From Nitrospirota bacterium (lineage in GTDB: Bacteria; Nitrospirota; Thermodesulfovibrionia; Thermodesulfovibrionales; SM23-35), in NCBI GenBank assembly GCA_014859105.1, contig JACUUX010000002.1, positions 98,118 through 160,702 on the forward strand: a DNA stretch of 62,585 bases. The letters run 5' to 3'. Shown piece by piece: positions 1 through 7,935 of the stretch. The position numbers were made by a program, and so were the translations under genes. Below the pieces are notes generated by a model, which did no database searches, was not told where the DNA came from, and saw only the letters and a list, made by a program, of their open reading frames with translations. Each line of letters starts with the position of its first letter. Positions within the stretch are counted from its first letter, which is position 1.

Positions 1-88
1 TCGGAATTGCATATGCACAGAAAAACGAGTTAAATAAATTTTTGAACAATACCTGCATTATTTAAGTTAAACTAAACATGAGGTCACC

Positions 89-262
89 GTGATTGATTTA
101 ATCGGCAAAAACGTGGTCGTAGAAACAACAGAGACAACTTATACAGGCAAACTTGTTGAGATTGGTGAAGAGGATGTCCATCTTGTATCAGAAATAGGAT
201 GGATTGTTGTACCGGTTGAGAAAGTTACTAATATAAAAGAAATAGATAGTCAGCTCAAATAA
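89..262 (+). CDS. Sm-like (LSM fold) microprotein, 57 aa
   Basis: A 57-codon frame starts at GTG 89, with GAGGT a few bases upstream, and ends at TAA 262. The overlapping ATG at 78 hits a stop after four codons, so GTG is the sensible start. The protein reads as a compact beta-rich domain: a VIDLIGKNVVVET strand, a TGKLVEIGEEDVHLV segment and a final PVEKVTNIKEI segment. The order hydrophobic strand, G-x-L, E/D-D-x-H-L, then a valine strand resembles the Sm1 motif of Hfq/Lsm proteins. It is shorter than Hfq (about 70-80 aa) and lacks an obvious YKH motif. An RNA-binding role is inferred from fold resemblance only. It is a single gene facing the convergent rsmE across a 36-nt gap. Confidence 0.55.
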   Translation: MIDLIGKNVVVETTETTYTGKLVEIGEEDVHLVSEIGWIVVPVEKVTNIKEIDSQLK

Positions 263-298
263 AGAATCACTCTGGGCAAGACCAGTAGATTAACGAAT

Positions 299-1126
299 TC
301 AACTTAAATCGCCCAGTAAAAACTGCACAAGTGTTACTGCCGCAATTGCAGCAGTCTCAGCCATCAAAATCCTCCTGCCAAGAGATGTAATAAGGAGGCC
401 TTTATCTTTTGCAAAAGCAACTTCTTGCTTTGTGAAGCCACCCTCCGGGCCGATGGAAATATATAATCCCCCCTGCCCCCCTTTACTAAAGGGGGGTAAG
501 GGGGGCTTTGAAAAAAGGGGGGCAGGGGGGTTATATGATTGTTTTATAATCTTGACAGCATCGGATAACCGCATCCCTTCCTCTTCATAAAAAATAAAAC
601 CACCACCCTTACTTCCCCCCTTGGTAAAGGTGGACAGAGGGGTGTAGTTCTCATATGCCTGAGTAGAGAAAATATTTTTGAACTCAGCTACTTCATGAAT
701 AACCGGCACAACACTTCTTCCTGATTGTCTTGATGCTTCTTCAGCTATCTTTCTCCATCGAACGAGCTTTTTAGTCTCTCTCAATTGACTTCTCTCGGTA
801 ATAACAGGCACTATTTCTTTGACCCCGAGTTCAGTTGTTTTTTGAACAACCATATCCATCTTTTCACCTTTGAGGAGACTTTGCACAAGGGTAATGTTGA
901 GATGTGACTCAAGGTTACAGGAAAATTTTTCTATAACTTCAGTGATTATTTCTCTTCTGTCAGCCTTTACTATCGTTGTTTTGAAACACTTACCCGTTCC
1001 ATCGAAGATAGTTAAGCTATCACCTTTTCGGCATCTAAGGACAGATCTGAGATAATGCGCTTTCTCAGCGGTGATTGATATTCTATTATTCAATAAAGGA
1101 GAGGCCGGAAGGTATATCCTATGCAT
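299..1126 (-). CDS. rsmE: RsmE, 16S rRNA m3U1498 methyltransferase (repeat-expanded)
   Basis: 275 aa. RsmE is a SPOUT-class SAM-dependent enzyme that methylates N3 of U1498 in 16S rRNA. The N-terminal PUA-like part (H-Y-L-R-S-V-L-R, about residues 24-32) is followed by the SPOUT core with KTTELGV and ERSQ. The trefoil knot carries ISIGPEGGFT near residue 225 and ends LGRRILMAETA. The protein is about 30 residues longer than usual. The excess sits in two places rich in P, K and G (about residues 164-176 and 199-218), encoded by C/G-tract palindromes at 604-646 and 463-535. Both inserts keep frame and leave the GPEGG knot intact. It lies downstream of dnaJ on the same strand, so it probably belongs to the tail of the heat-shock operon. 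Confidence 0.93.
   Translation of the reverse strand: MHRIYLPASPLLNNRISITAEKAHYLRSVLRCRKGDSLTIFDGTGKCFKTTIVKADRREIITEVIEKFSCNLESHLNITLVQSLLKGEKMDMVVQKTTELGVKEIVPVITERSQLRETKKLVRWRKIAEEASRQSGRSVVPVIHEVAEFKNIFSTQAYENYTPLSTFTKGGSKGGGFIFYEEEGMRLSDAVKIIKQSYNPPAPLFSKPPLPPFSKGGQGGLYISIGPEGGFTKQEVAFAKDKGLLITSLGRRILMAETAAIAAVTLVQFLLGDLS
463..535. repeat. Palindromic C/G-tract element inside rsmE (copy 1)
   Basis: The arms are of the form TAATCCCCCCTGCCCCCC and its complement, enclosing CTTTACTAAAGGGGGG and AAGGGGGG. The structure would fold into a strong hairpin. On the minus strand it is read in frame as NPPAP-LFSKPPLPPFSKGG-QGG, immediately before the SPOUT knot of RsmE. The same core recurs at 604-646, 10827-10860 and 43215-43262. 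Confidence 0.8.
604..646. repeat. Palindromic C/G-tract element inside rsmE (copy 2)
   Basis: CACCCTTACTTCCCCCCTTG is followed by GTAAAGGTGGACAGAGGGGTG, a degenerate copy of the element at 463-535. Read on the minus strand it encodes TPLSTFTKGGSKGGG within RsmE. It is more diverged than copy 1, which suggests an older insertion. Confidence 0.7.
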
Positions 1127-1198
1127 TATTTTTTATCCAAAAATGCAATTTAATGATAACTGCATAAAAATGTCCTATTCCATGATAGTTTCCTTATC

Positions 1199-1259
1199 TG
1201 TCACTCCCGCTTGTCGGGAGTCCATCTTGAAGAAAGATTCCGGACAAGCCGGAATGACA
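1199..1259. repeat. Dispersed TGTCATTCC-type palindromic repeat
   Basis: TGTCACTCCCGCTTGTCGGG opens the unit and GGACAAGCCGGAATGACA closes it in inverted orientation. It fills most of the gap between dnaJ and rsmE. Related units lie at 10647-10747, 10794-10888, 18887-18947, 26838-26926 and 43532-43608. Confidence 0.8.
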
Positions 1260-1295
1260 AAATTGCAATCAAGATAGAACATTCTTTTACAGGTC

Positions 1296-2423
1296 TCAAT
1301 AGTTAGACAATATGTTAATTTTTATGGATGCTGAAGTAAAGAGTTCTTTTAATTTCTCTTTAAAAGACTTTGCAACATCGTCTCCGCTTATCCGTGCAAA
1401 TTCTTCAAGTAATTCCTTCTGCCTTGCAGTAAGTTTTTTTGGCACATCAATATAAACTTTTACAATCTGGTCACCCCTGGACTGACTACCGAGTTTCTGA
1501 ATACCTTTTCCCTTTAAACGAAACATCCTGCCTGAAGGTGTGACGGGAGGGATTTTTATTTTTTCTGTTCCATCAAGGGTTGGAACTTCAATCTCGGCTC
1601 CGAGGGCTGCCTGTGGGAATGATAGGGGCACCTCGCAATAACAATCATTCCCTTCCCTGTGAAAGAAAGGATGTTCAAGAACATTTAATATGATATATAG
1701 ATCACCGCGGAGACCACCATGGTAGCCCATCTCACCTTCATTAGAAATTCTGAGCCTTGAACCTGTATCTACCCCCCCGGGGATTTTTAGGCCGATTGTC
1801 TTGAATTTTTTTGTCTTGCCCTGTCCTTTACATGCCTTGCACGGGTCTGTGATGATTCTTCCCGTGCCTTCACACCTTCCACATGTTCTGGAAATACTGA
1901 AAAAACCCTGTTGAATTCTTATCTGTCCTGTCCCCCTGCAATCCGGACATGTAACAGGAGATTTACCAGGCGATGAACCTGTTCCTGAACATTCGTCGCA
2001 GGTTTCCCACCTTGGCACTTCTATAGTCTTTTCTGTCCCGAAGGCTGCTTCTGTCAGGGTTATATCGAGATTATACTTGAGGTCATTTCCTTTTGTCGGC
2101 CTCGGTCTCCTCCGACCTGTAAATGTTCCAAAGAAATCACCGAAGATATCTTCAAATATATCACCGAAACCCGTACCGAATGGGCCATAATTGTAACCTG
2201 CTCCAACGCCCTCAGCGGTTCCAAATCTGTCATAATTGGCTCTTTTTTCAGGGTCGGCCAGACATGAATAAGCCTCGTTTATTTCTTTAAACTTTTCTTC
2301 AGCTTCTTTATTATCAGGATTTCTGTCAGGATGGTATTTCAGGGCAAGCTGCCTGAAGGCCTTTTTGACATCGGCTTCAGATGCATCTCTGGATACCCCG
2401 AGTACGTCATAATAATCTTTCAT
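1296..2423 (-). CDS. dnaJ: DnaJ, Hsp40 co-chaperone
   Basis: DnaJ stimulates the DnaK ATPase and delivers unfolded clients in the cytoplasm. The protein has an N-terminal J domain with the HPD tripeptide ([10 protein letters not shown]), a Gly/Phe linker ([16 protein letters not shown]), and four zinc-binding CxxCxGxG-type repeats ([32 protein letters not shown]). A C-terminal substrate-binding and dimerisation part follows. Start placed at ATG 2423 ([10 protein letters not shown]), which matches the family. The frame opens at GTG 2435, but those extra codons lie at the edge of a repeat and no clear Shine-Dalgarno precedes either start. It is downstream of dnaK across a repeat-filled gap. Confidence 0.95.
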   Translation of the reverse strand: MKDYYDVLGVSRDASEADVKKAFRQLALKYHPDRNPDNKEAEEKFKEINEAYSCLADPEKRANYDRFGTAEGVGAGYNYGPFGTGFGDIFEDIFGDFFGTFTGRRRPRPTKGNDLKYNLDITLTEAAFGTEKTIEVPRWETCDECSGTGSSPGKSPVTCPDCRGTGQIRIQQGFFSISRTCGRCEGTGRIITDPCKACKGQGKTKKFKTIGLKIPGGVDTGSRLRISNEGEMGYHGGLRGDLYIILNVLEHPFFHREGNDCYCEVPLSFPQAALGAEIEVPTLDGTEKIKIPPVTPSGRMFRLKGKGIQKLGSQSRGDQIVKVYIDVPKKLTARQKELLEEFARISGDDVAKSFKEKLKELFTSASIKINILSNY

Positions 2424-2436
2424 AATCATAGTCACT

Positions 2437-2522
2437 GGTCAATAGTCATTTGTCAATAGTTATAGTATAGAATTTTTTCTGTGCGAATGAGCAATGACAT
2501 TTGACTATTTGACTATTGACTA
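2437..2522. repeat. GTCAATAGTCA inverted repeat element between dnaK and dnaJ
   Basis: GGTCAATAGTCATTTGTCAA on the left and TTTGACTATTTGACTATTGA on the right form long, slightly interrupted inverted arms around an A/T-rich centre. It spans the whole dnaK-dnaJ gap and abuts the dnaJ start. A related element lies at 19501-19595. Confidence 0.75.
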
Positions 2523-2526
2523 ATTT

Positions 2527-4464
2527 TTAGCTTCCCTTTTTATCCTTATCGACATCTTCAAATTCAGCTTCAACAACTTCTTCCTCGGGCCCTTTTTCAC
2601 CGCTACCCTCACCTGTTCCAGTTCCCGTTGTACCAGCACCTGCGCCTGCCTGAGCACCGGCACCCTTGTAAATATGTTCTGCGAGTTTATGTGATTTTGT
2701 TGTCAGATTTTCAACAGCAGATTTTATTTCATCTATGTCATTGCTTGTGTCTTTTGCCTTCCTGCATCTCTCAAGTGCTTCTTCGACTTCTCTTTTTTCA
2801 GATTCGCTCAACCTGTCGCCATATTCTTTAAGAGATTTCTCAACACTATAAATCAATGTGTCAGCCTCGTTCCTTGCCTCAGCAAGTCTTTTTTTCCTTT
2901 TATCCTCTTCCGAATGTGCGTCGGCTTCTCGCGTCATCTTCTTTATCTCTTCTTCTGTAAGACCACTCGAAGCGGTAATCCTGATGGATTGCTCTTTACC
3001 TGTTCCAAGGTCTTTAGCAGAAACATGCAAGATGCCGTTTGCGTCGATATCAAAAGTGACTTCTATCTGTGGTACTCCCCTCGGGGCAGGAGGAATTCCA
3101 ACGAGTTCAAAATTCCCGAGCAGCTTGTTATCAGCAGCCATTTCCCTTTCACCCTGACATATCTTTATCGAAACAGCAGGCTGGTTGTCTGTTGCTGTTG
3201 AGAATATCTGACTTTTCCTTGTTGGAATAGTAGTATTCCTTTCTATTATTTTGGTAAAGATTCCACCGAGGGTCTCTATACCAAGGGAAAGAGGGGTAAC
3301 GTCGAGAAGCAGAACTTCTTTTACTTCTCCTTTGAGAACAGCTGCCTGAATCGCTGCGCCGATAGCAACTACCTCATCAGGGTTTACCGTCTTGTTTGGT
3401 TCTCTCCCGAAGAAATTCTGAACAGCCTGGTGTACCTTAGGTGTGCGGATCTGTCCGCCTACAAGCAATATCTCATTAATATCTGACGGAGAAAGATTTG
3501 AATCTGCTAAAGCATTTTTACATGGGCTGATTGTCTGCTCGATGAGGTCTCCTACCAGCTGTTCAAATTTTGCCCTGGACAATTTCATCAGAAGATGTTT
3601 TGGCCCTGTTGCATCAGCCGTTATAAACGGTAAATTTATCTCTGTTTCCATCGCATTCGAAAGTTCAATCTTTGCTTTTTCTGCAGCCTCTTTTAATCGC
3701 TGCAGAGCCATTTTGTCATTTCTCAGGTCTATTCCCTGATCCTTTTTAAATTCTTCCACCATCCAGTCCATAATCCTCAAATCAAAGTCATCACCGCCGA
3801 GATAGGTGTTCCCATTTGTGGCTTTTACCTCTATTACTCCTTCACCTATTTCAAGTATCGATATATCGAAAGTGCCTCCACCAAGGTCATAAACTCCAAT
3901 TTTTTCCTCTTTCTTTTTATCAATTCCATATGCAAGAGAGGCCGCCGTAGGCTCGTTTATAATCCTCAGGACGTTAAGCCCCGCAATCTTTCCCGCATCT
4001 TTAGTAGCCTGTCTCTGGCTGTCATCAAAATATGCAGGAACAGTAATAACGGCTTCAGTTATAGGTTCACCTAGATAATCCTCGGCAGCCTGTTTAAGTT
4101 TTTGAAGTATCATCGCAGATATCTCCGGTGGCGAGTAGCTTTTACCTCTTATTTCGACGTGAGCATCTCCATTGTGAGCCTCAACAATTTTATATGGAAG
4201 TCTTTTCTTCGCAAGCTCAACTTGCTGCGAATTGTATTTCCTTCCCATCAGCCTCTTTATCGAAAAGATTGTGTTTTCAGGATTTGTAATTGACTGACGC
4301 TTTGCAATCTGTCCAACAAGCCTTTCTCCTTTCTCAGTGACAGCCACGACAGACGGCGTAGTCCTGGAACCCTCCTGATTGGCTATAACAACAGGTTCTC
4401 CAGCCTGAACTACAGCTACAACAGAGTTTGTTGTGCCGAGATCTATTCCAACTGCCTTTCCCAT
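2527..4464 (-). CDS. dnaK: DnaK, Hsp70 chaperone
   Basis: 645 aa, full length. DnaK is the ATP-dependent Hsp70 chaperone, working with DnaJ and GrpE. The ATPase domain begins [17 protein letters not shown] and contains [46 protein letters not shown] and the [12 protein letters not shown] segment. The last is normally GGSTRMP in E. coli, so it is slightly variant here. The substrate-binding domain follows from about residue 390 ([17 protein letters not shown]). The tail is Gly/Ala/Thr rich and ends acidic, [18 protein letters not shown] lies about 8 nt before the ATG. It sits 31 nt downstream of grpE. Confidence 0.98.
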   Translation of the reverse strand: MGKAVGIDLGTTNSVVAVVQAGEPVVIANQEGSRTTPSVVAVTEKGERLVGQIAKRQSITNPENTIFSIKRLMGRKYNSQQVELAKKRLPYKIVEAHNGDAHVEIRGKSYSPPEISAMILQKLKQAAEDYLGEPITEAVITVPAYFDDSQRQATKDAGKIAGLNVLRIINEPTAASLAYGIDKKKEEKIGVYDLGGGTFDISILEIGEGVIEVKATNGNTYLGGDDFDLRIMDWMVEEFKKDQGIDLRNDKMALQRLKEAAEKAKIELSNAMETEINLPFITADATGPKHLLMKLSRAKFEQLVGDLIEQTISPCKNALADSNLSPSDINEILLVGGQIRTPKVHQAVQNFFGREPNKTVNPDEVVAIGAAIQAAVLKGEVKEVLLLDVTPLSLGIETLGGIFTKIIERNTTIPTRKSQIFSTATDNQPAVSIKICQGEREMAADNKLLGNFELVGIPPAPRGVPQIEVTFDIDANGILHVSAKDLGTGKEQSIRITASSGLTEEEIKKMTREADAHSEEDKRKKRLAEARNEADTLIYSVEKSLKEYGDRLSESEKREVEEALERCRKAKDTSNDIDEIKSAVENLTTKSHKLAEHIYKGAGAQAGAGAGTTGTGTGEGSGEKGPEEEVVEAEFEDVDKDKKGS

Positions 4465-4495
4465 TTTAAAAAACCTCCTCTATGATGGTTTATTT

Positions 4496-5083
4496 TTATT
4501 CTTTCTCGCTTTCTTCCGTGTTATAGGCCGGCCTCTTTGAAACTGTAACAAGGGCAGGCCTCAAAACCTTATTCTGCAACATGTAGCCCTTCCTCATTTC
4601 TTCCACAACAGTATTCTCTTCTATATCATCACGTTCAATCACGGTCATAGCATGATGTACCGAAGGGTCAAAAGGTTTGCCTTCAGCATCTATGGCAGAC
4701 AACCCGAATTTCCCGAGTATTTTTTTCAGTTCTTTCAAAGTAAATTCAACCCCCTGCATAAATCCAGCAGGCACATCTTCATTCGATGCGTGTTTAAGAG
4801 CCAGCTCAAGGCTGTCAATTACGGATAGTAACTGATATATAAGATTTTCATTACCATATTTTATTAATTCTTCTTTATCTTTACTAACACGCTTTTTATA
4901 ATTTTCAAATTCTGCATACAGTCTCAGATATTTGTCATTTATCTGTCTTAGTTCATCAGCCATTTTATCACTTTCCTCTGATGACAATCTTGTATCAGAG
5001 GTCATGGCATGCTCGCTAATTTTATCTTCTGTTTCTTCAGGCTGTGATATTAATTGATTTTTATCCGATTCACGTTTCTGCAT
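4496..5083 (-). CDS. grpE: GrpE, nucleotide exchange factor of DnaK
   Basis: 195 aa. GrpE releases ADP from DnaK and acts as a dimer held by a long coiled coil. The N-terminal 45 residues are polar and probably disordered. They are followed by the coiled coil (LRQINDKYLRLYAEFENYKK, a family hallmark) and the C-terminal beta domain with GKPFDPSVHHAM and GYMLQNKVLRPALVTVSK. The gene begins 3 nt after the hrcA stop, so the two are almost certainly co-translated. Confidence 0.97.
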   Translation of the reverse strand: MQKRESDKNQLISQPEETEDKISEHAMTSDTRLSSEESDKMADELRQINDKYLRLYAEFENYKKRVSKDKEELIKYGNENLIYQLLSVIDSLELALKHASNEDVPAGFMQGVEFTLKELKKILGKFGLSAIDAEGKPFDPSVHHAMTVIERDDIEENTVVEEMRKGYMLQNKVLRPALVTVSKRPAYNTEESEKE

Positions 5084-5086
5084 CCA

Positions 5087-6121
5087 CTACCTCTCTGCGA
5101 GCATTTTTGTGATGAATTTTGCTGTATTTTCAACTATGTAGATCGCTCTTGAATAATTCATCCTCGTAGGTCCGATTATCCCCACAACGCCGATGGTTAG
5201 GTCGCCCTCTTTACAGGGTGAAACAACAACGCTCAATTTTTTCAGTTCGTCAAGCGAATTTTCCGAGCCTATTACAATCTGAACTCCCTCAGATTCTGAA
5301 AGTCTATCCAATAGCTTGATGATATTATGTTTTTCCTCTATAGCCCTTGATAATTCTCTAATTTTCTTAAGGTCAGCAAAATCTGGTAGTTCAAGCACCT
5401 CTGAAAGTCCTGAAACAAAAAGAGAACTGTAAGGAAATGTGAAAGCTTCCTGACATATCCTCATCGCCCTTGAGATAAGCCTGTAACAATTAGTTTTTTC
5501 TTTCGACATCTCCCTTATAATTCTGAGGCGGATATCATCAACAGTCTGCCCTGCAAATTCTGAATTAAGATAACCCGCAATCCTGTTTAAATCTCTTTGG
5601 GTGAAATCAGAATCCATGGTTATAATTTTATTTTTGAGAAGTCCTTCATCTGTAAATAGCACCGCTGCTATTTTATGAGTTCCCAATTTAAGAAGATTAA
5701 TCCTTCTAAGAGTAGTCATATTAGGCCTTGGAGACATTGCAATACCGAGATAATGAGACAACGTAGATAGATTTTTTGTCGTTTCACTGAGCAATGTATC
5801 TATATCGTTCTTTAATGTTTCAAGTTTTCTGTAAAGGTCATGTAAAACTTCTATGTTCGGATGATAGCTTTCTTCGGCAACGAGGGAATCCACATAGAAC
5901 CTGTACCCCAGATCTGTAGGTACTCTACCTGATGACGTATGCGGCTGTGTTAAAAATCCCAGATCTTCAAGGTCAGCCATTATATTTCTGATAGTAGCCG
6001 GAGAAAGTCCAAAAGAATATCTCTTTGTTACCGCCCTTGATCCTACAGGATCTGGGTAATTGATGTAACTCTGAACAATTGCACAAAGGATTTTTTTGTT
6101 TCTCTCACTTAACGCCTGCAT
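5087..6121 (-). CDS. hrcA: HrcA, heat-shock repressor of CIRCE
   Basis: HrcA represses the dnaK and groE operons by binding CIRCE. The N-terminal winged helix (SERNKKILCAIVQSYINYPD, then TIRNIMADLEDLGFL and SSGRVPTDLGYR) is followed by a GAF-like core. The C-terminal part holds GVVGIIGPTRMNYSRAI. Start set at ATG 6121 (344 aa). A longer reading from TTG 6136 would run through the CIRCE operator and is unlikely. The only Shine-Dalgarno-like tract, GAGAG, lies inside the CIRCE half-site. It is the first gene of hrcA-grpE-dnaK-dnaJ-rsmE and so is autoregulated. Confidence 0.96.
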   Translation of the reverse strand: MQALSERNKKILCAIVQSYINYPDPVGSRAVTKRYSFGLSPATIRNIMADLEDLGFLTQPHTSSGRVPTDLGYRFYVDSLVAEESYHPNIEVLHDLYRKLETLKNDIDTLLSETTKNLSTLSHYLGIAMSPRPNMTTLRRINLLKLGTHKIAAVLFTDEGLLKNKIITMDSDFTQRDLNRIAGYLNSEFAGQTVDDIRLRIIREMSKEKTNCYRLISRAMRICQEAFTFPYSSLFVSGLSEVLELPDFADLKKIRELSRAIEEKHNIIKLLDRLSESEGVQIVIGSENSLDELKKLSVVVSPCKEGDLTIGVVGIIGPTRMNYSRAIYIVENTAKFITKMLAER

Positions 6122-6123
6122 AT

Positions 6124-6150
6124 TTAGCACTCTCAATGCTTAAGTGCTAA
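6124..6150 (-). promoter_or_regulatory. CIRCE operator (HrcA binding site)
   Basis: TTAGCACTC, nine bases, then AAGTGCTAA. This is the consensus CIRCE inverted repeat with one mismatch in the second half (A for G at its first base). It lies 2 nt downstream of the -10 box and 2 nt upstream of the hrcA ATG, so it covers the transcription start and the ribosome binding region together. Confidence 0.95.
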
Positions 6151-6152
6151 TA

Positions 6153-6181
6153 ATTTAACAATTAACCGCCTCACCTGTCAA
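6153..6181 (-). promoter_or_regulatory. Sigma70-type promoter of the heat-shock operon
   Basis: On the minus strand there is a perfect TTGACA (6181-6176), a 17-base spacer, then TTAAAT (6158-6153, four of six consensus bases). CIRCE follows within 2 nt. This is the expected arrangement for HrcA repression by blocking RNA polymerase. Confidence 0.8.
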
Positions 6182-6210
6182 GAGTATCAGATTTTGATAA
6201 GTGCTGTTCA

Positions 6211-6489
6211 TTAGACCCTGCCTTTTTTTACTTCTTCTTCCTTGAAGAATTTTTTGTACAGCACTTCCCACTCGGGACTTCCTTCGACTATCTTTCTCGA
6301 AAAAGATTGGAGTTTCTTTCTGACCACTGAATCGATATCTTCTCCCACTTTTAATTCTGATATTATAATCCTCTTAATTTCTGCCCTTATTTTACTTTCT
6401 TCCTCGATTTTCTCAATTAATTTTCTTTCCATAAGACCCTTTAGAAGTATATGACTCAGATGCGAGATCTTCTCATTGGATAGCATCAT
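6211..6489 (-). CDS. DUF507 family protein, second copy
   Basis: 92 aa, almost entirely helical and highly charged (SNEKISHLSHILLKGLMERK, KIEEESKIRAEIKRIIISEL, then EWEVLYKKFFKEEE). The pattern of an N-terminal helix, a middle acidic helix and a final W/Y-x-x-L-(Y/F)-x-K segment matches DUF507. The start ATG overlaps the stop of the first DUF507 gene (ATGA, 6486-6489), so they are translationally coupled. The function of the family is not known. The pairing suggests a heterodimer. It ends the rpsF-ssb-rpsR operon, 30 nt before the heat-shock promoter. Confidence 0.75.
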   Translation of the reverse strand: MMLSNEKISHLSHILLKGLMERKLIEKIEEESKIRAEIKRIIISELKVGEDIDSVVRKKLQSFSRKIVEGSPEWEVLYKKFFKEEEVKKGRV

Positions 6490-6767
6490 AGTACGAGGTT
6501 TCTCTCTTTTACCAATTTTTGTTTTGTGAGTTCAAAAAGTCTCCTGTAATCTAAATGTCCTTTTTCTATTTCATCAGCATAAACTTTTAGCAATTCCCTT
6601 ACTTCTTCACAGAGCCTGTCTTCAACAGTCAGTTCATCCATAATAAGGTTTTCTGTCTCTGATAAAAGCTTTTCGACAGTTACAGCAGGTTTAAGAAGTT
6701 TTTTTGAGATGAGATTGTCAAGTATTCTTTTAGCTATGAGAGGAACCCATGTCTTCGGGATCCTCAT
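6486..6767 (-). CDS. DUF507 family protein, first copy
   Basis: 93 aa from ATG 6767, which lies 1 nt after the rpsR stop. A longer reading starting inside rpsR is rejected. The protein begins MRIPKTWVPLIAKRILDNLI and continues with ETENLIMDELTVEDRLCEEV and GHLDYRRLFELTKQKLVKER. This is the DUF507 layout of two charged helices and a terminal L-D-Y-x-x-L-F motif. It shares layout but little identity with the following gene, so the pair looks like an old duplication. Confidence 0.78.
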   Translation of the reverse strand: MRIPKTWVPLIAKRILDNLISKKLLKPAVTVEKLLSETENLIMDELTVEDRLCEEVRELLKVYADEIEKGHLDYRRLFELTKQKLVKERNLVL

Positions 6768-6768
6768 C

Positions 6769-6993
6769 CTATTTTTCTGCAAAAGCAAGCAAAGCTATAT
6801 TCCTTGCCCGCTCGATGGACTCAGTCAGCTCTCTCTGATGTTTTGCACAGGTACCGGTCATCCTTCTGGGGAGGATTTTTCCTCTTTCGGTAAGATAGTT
6901 TCTAAGAACCTTGGTATTTTTGTAGTCGATATTCTCGACTTTTTCCGAACAGAATCTACAGAATTTTCTCCTTTGAAATTTTCTCTGTTGCAA
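6769..6993 (-). CDS. rpsR: Ribosomal protein bS18, zinc-binding type
   Basis: 74 aa. S18 binds S6 on the 30S platform. The core [20 protein letters not shown] and [20 protein letters not shown] is typical. The protein keeps a CRFC pair (residues 12-15) plus a later C-x-x-H (CAKH), the zinc-ribbon form of S18. Zinc-free paralogues lack these cysteines. It follows ssb by 38 nt and is coupled to the first DUF507 gene. Confidence 0.97.
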   Translation of the reverse strand: MQQRKFQRRKFCRFCSEKVENIDYKNTKVLRNYLTERGKILPRRMTGTCAKHQRELTESIERARNIALLAFAEK

Positions 6994-7031
6994 AATTAAC
7001 TCCCTTCCATTTTATTTTTAAATATCTCGCA

Positions 7032-7430
7032 TTAAAACGGTTCCAGATCCGTTGTCTCTTCAGGCGGGATATCTTCTGTTTCCTCTCCAAAAGAAGTTTC
7101 CTGGCTAACATCCCTTTTTGGAAGAAATCTTACAGATTGTACAATGACTTCAAACTTGCTTTTTTGCTGCCCATTTGATTCCCATCTTCTTTGCTGCAGT
7201 CTTCCCTCGACAAGAACAGCACTGCCTTTGTTGAGATATTTACTGCATGTTTCTGCCTGTCTTCCAAAGACTACGTTATCTATAAACATTGTTTCCTGCT
7301 TCATTTGATCAGATTGTTTATATCTGTAATTCACAGCAAGTCTAAAAGATGCCACAGGTGTACCCTGTGGAGTATACCTCAATTCAGGGTCTTTTGTAAG
7401 ATTCCCTATGAGAATTATTTTGTTATACAT
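7032..7430 (-). CDS. ssb: Single-stranded DNA-binding protein
   Basis: 132 aa. The OB fold starts MYNKIILIGNLTKDPELRYT and includes TPQGTPVASFRLAVN, SKYLNKGSAVLVEGRLQQRR and the QSVRFLP strand. The acidic tail ends DIPPEETTDLEPF, close to the conserved D-D-x-P-F tip that recruits SSB partners. The ATG directly follows the rpsF stop with no gap. The rpsF-ssb-rpsR order is widely conserved. Confidence 0.96.
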   Translation of the reverse strand: MYNKIILIGNLTKDPELRYTPQGTPVASFRLAVNYRYKQSDQMKQETMFIDNVVFGRQAETCSKYLNKGSAVLVEGRLQQRRWESNGQQKSKFEVIVQSVRFLPKRDVSQETSFGEETEDIPPEETTDLEPF

Positions 7431-7784
7431 TTAATCTTGAGTTTTCTGTTCTGCAGGTTCAGAAACAACTTCAGCCTTGTTAAGGGCTCGCGTCTGTTTG
7501 GCACTGAGCTTTATTATCATAAATTTTATTATAGCATCAAAGACCTTATAAAACTCCTCAAGCTTTTTAATTGTTGCAGGGGGGGTCTTGTAAAATAACA
7601 GAACATATAATCCTTTTTTGTGTTTATCAATCTCGTAAGCAAGTTTCCTCCTGCCCCATACATCAACCTTCAAAACCTCACCGCCCTGACTCACGATAAG
7701 TTCCTTTATTTTTGTAATGGCAGCCTCGGCTTCTTCGTCGTTAAGCTCTGCATTCAGGATAACAATGTTCTCATATACATTCAT
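7431..7784 (-). CDS. rpsF: Ribosomal protein bS6
   Basis: 117 aa from ATG 7784 (MNVYENIVILNAEL), preceded by AAGGAGA at 8 nt. An upstream extension of 19 codons has no family match. The ferredoxin-like fold shows GGEVLKVDVWGRRKLAYEID and KHKKGLYVLLFYKTPPATIK. The C-terminus ends polar (VVSEPAEQKTQD), as is common for S6. It is first in the operon and divergent from gppA. Confidence 0.95.
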   Translation of the reverse strand: MNVYENIVILNAELNDEEAEAAITKIKELIVSQGGEVLKVDVWGRRKLAYEIDKHKKGLYVLLFYKTPPATIKKLEEFYKVFDAIIKFMIIKLSAKQTRALNKAEVVSEPAEQKTQD

Positions 7785-7921
7785 CAAAAATCTCCTTGTA
7801 AATTTTCTTGTACGTTTATGTAAAAAGAATAATAAATGCAAATTTTATAACATAGCAGAAAAAATAAAATCAACCCTTCCTGACTTTTTCAGCATGTTAT
7901 GTTATTTAACGGATTGTTGTT

Positions 7922-7927
7922 TATAAT
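7922..7927 (+). promoter_or_regulatory. -10 box just upstream of gppA (leaderless candidate)
   Basis: A perfect TATAAT lies 8 nt before the ATG at 7936 with no Shine-Dalgarno between. No good -35 hexamer is seen 16-19 nt upstream. If it is used, transcription would begin at or just before the start codon. Confidence 0.45.
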
Positions 7928-7935
7928 ACCTCATA

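Noticed and set aside
6122-6136. Longer hrcA from TTG 6136
   Set aside because: It would place codons inside CIRCE and adds residues absent from the family; ATG 6121 fits.
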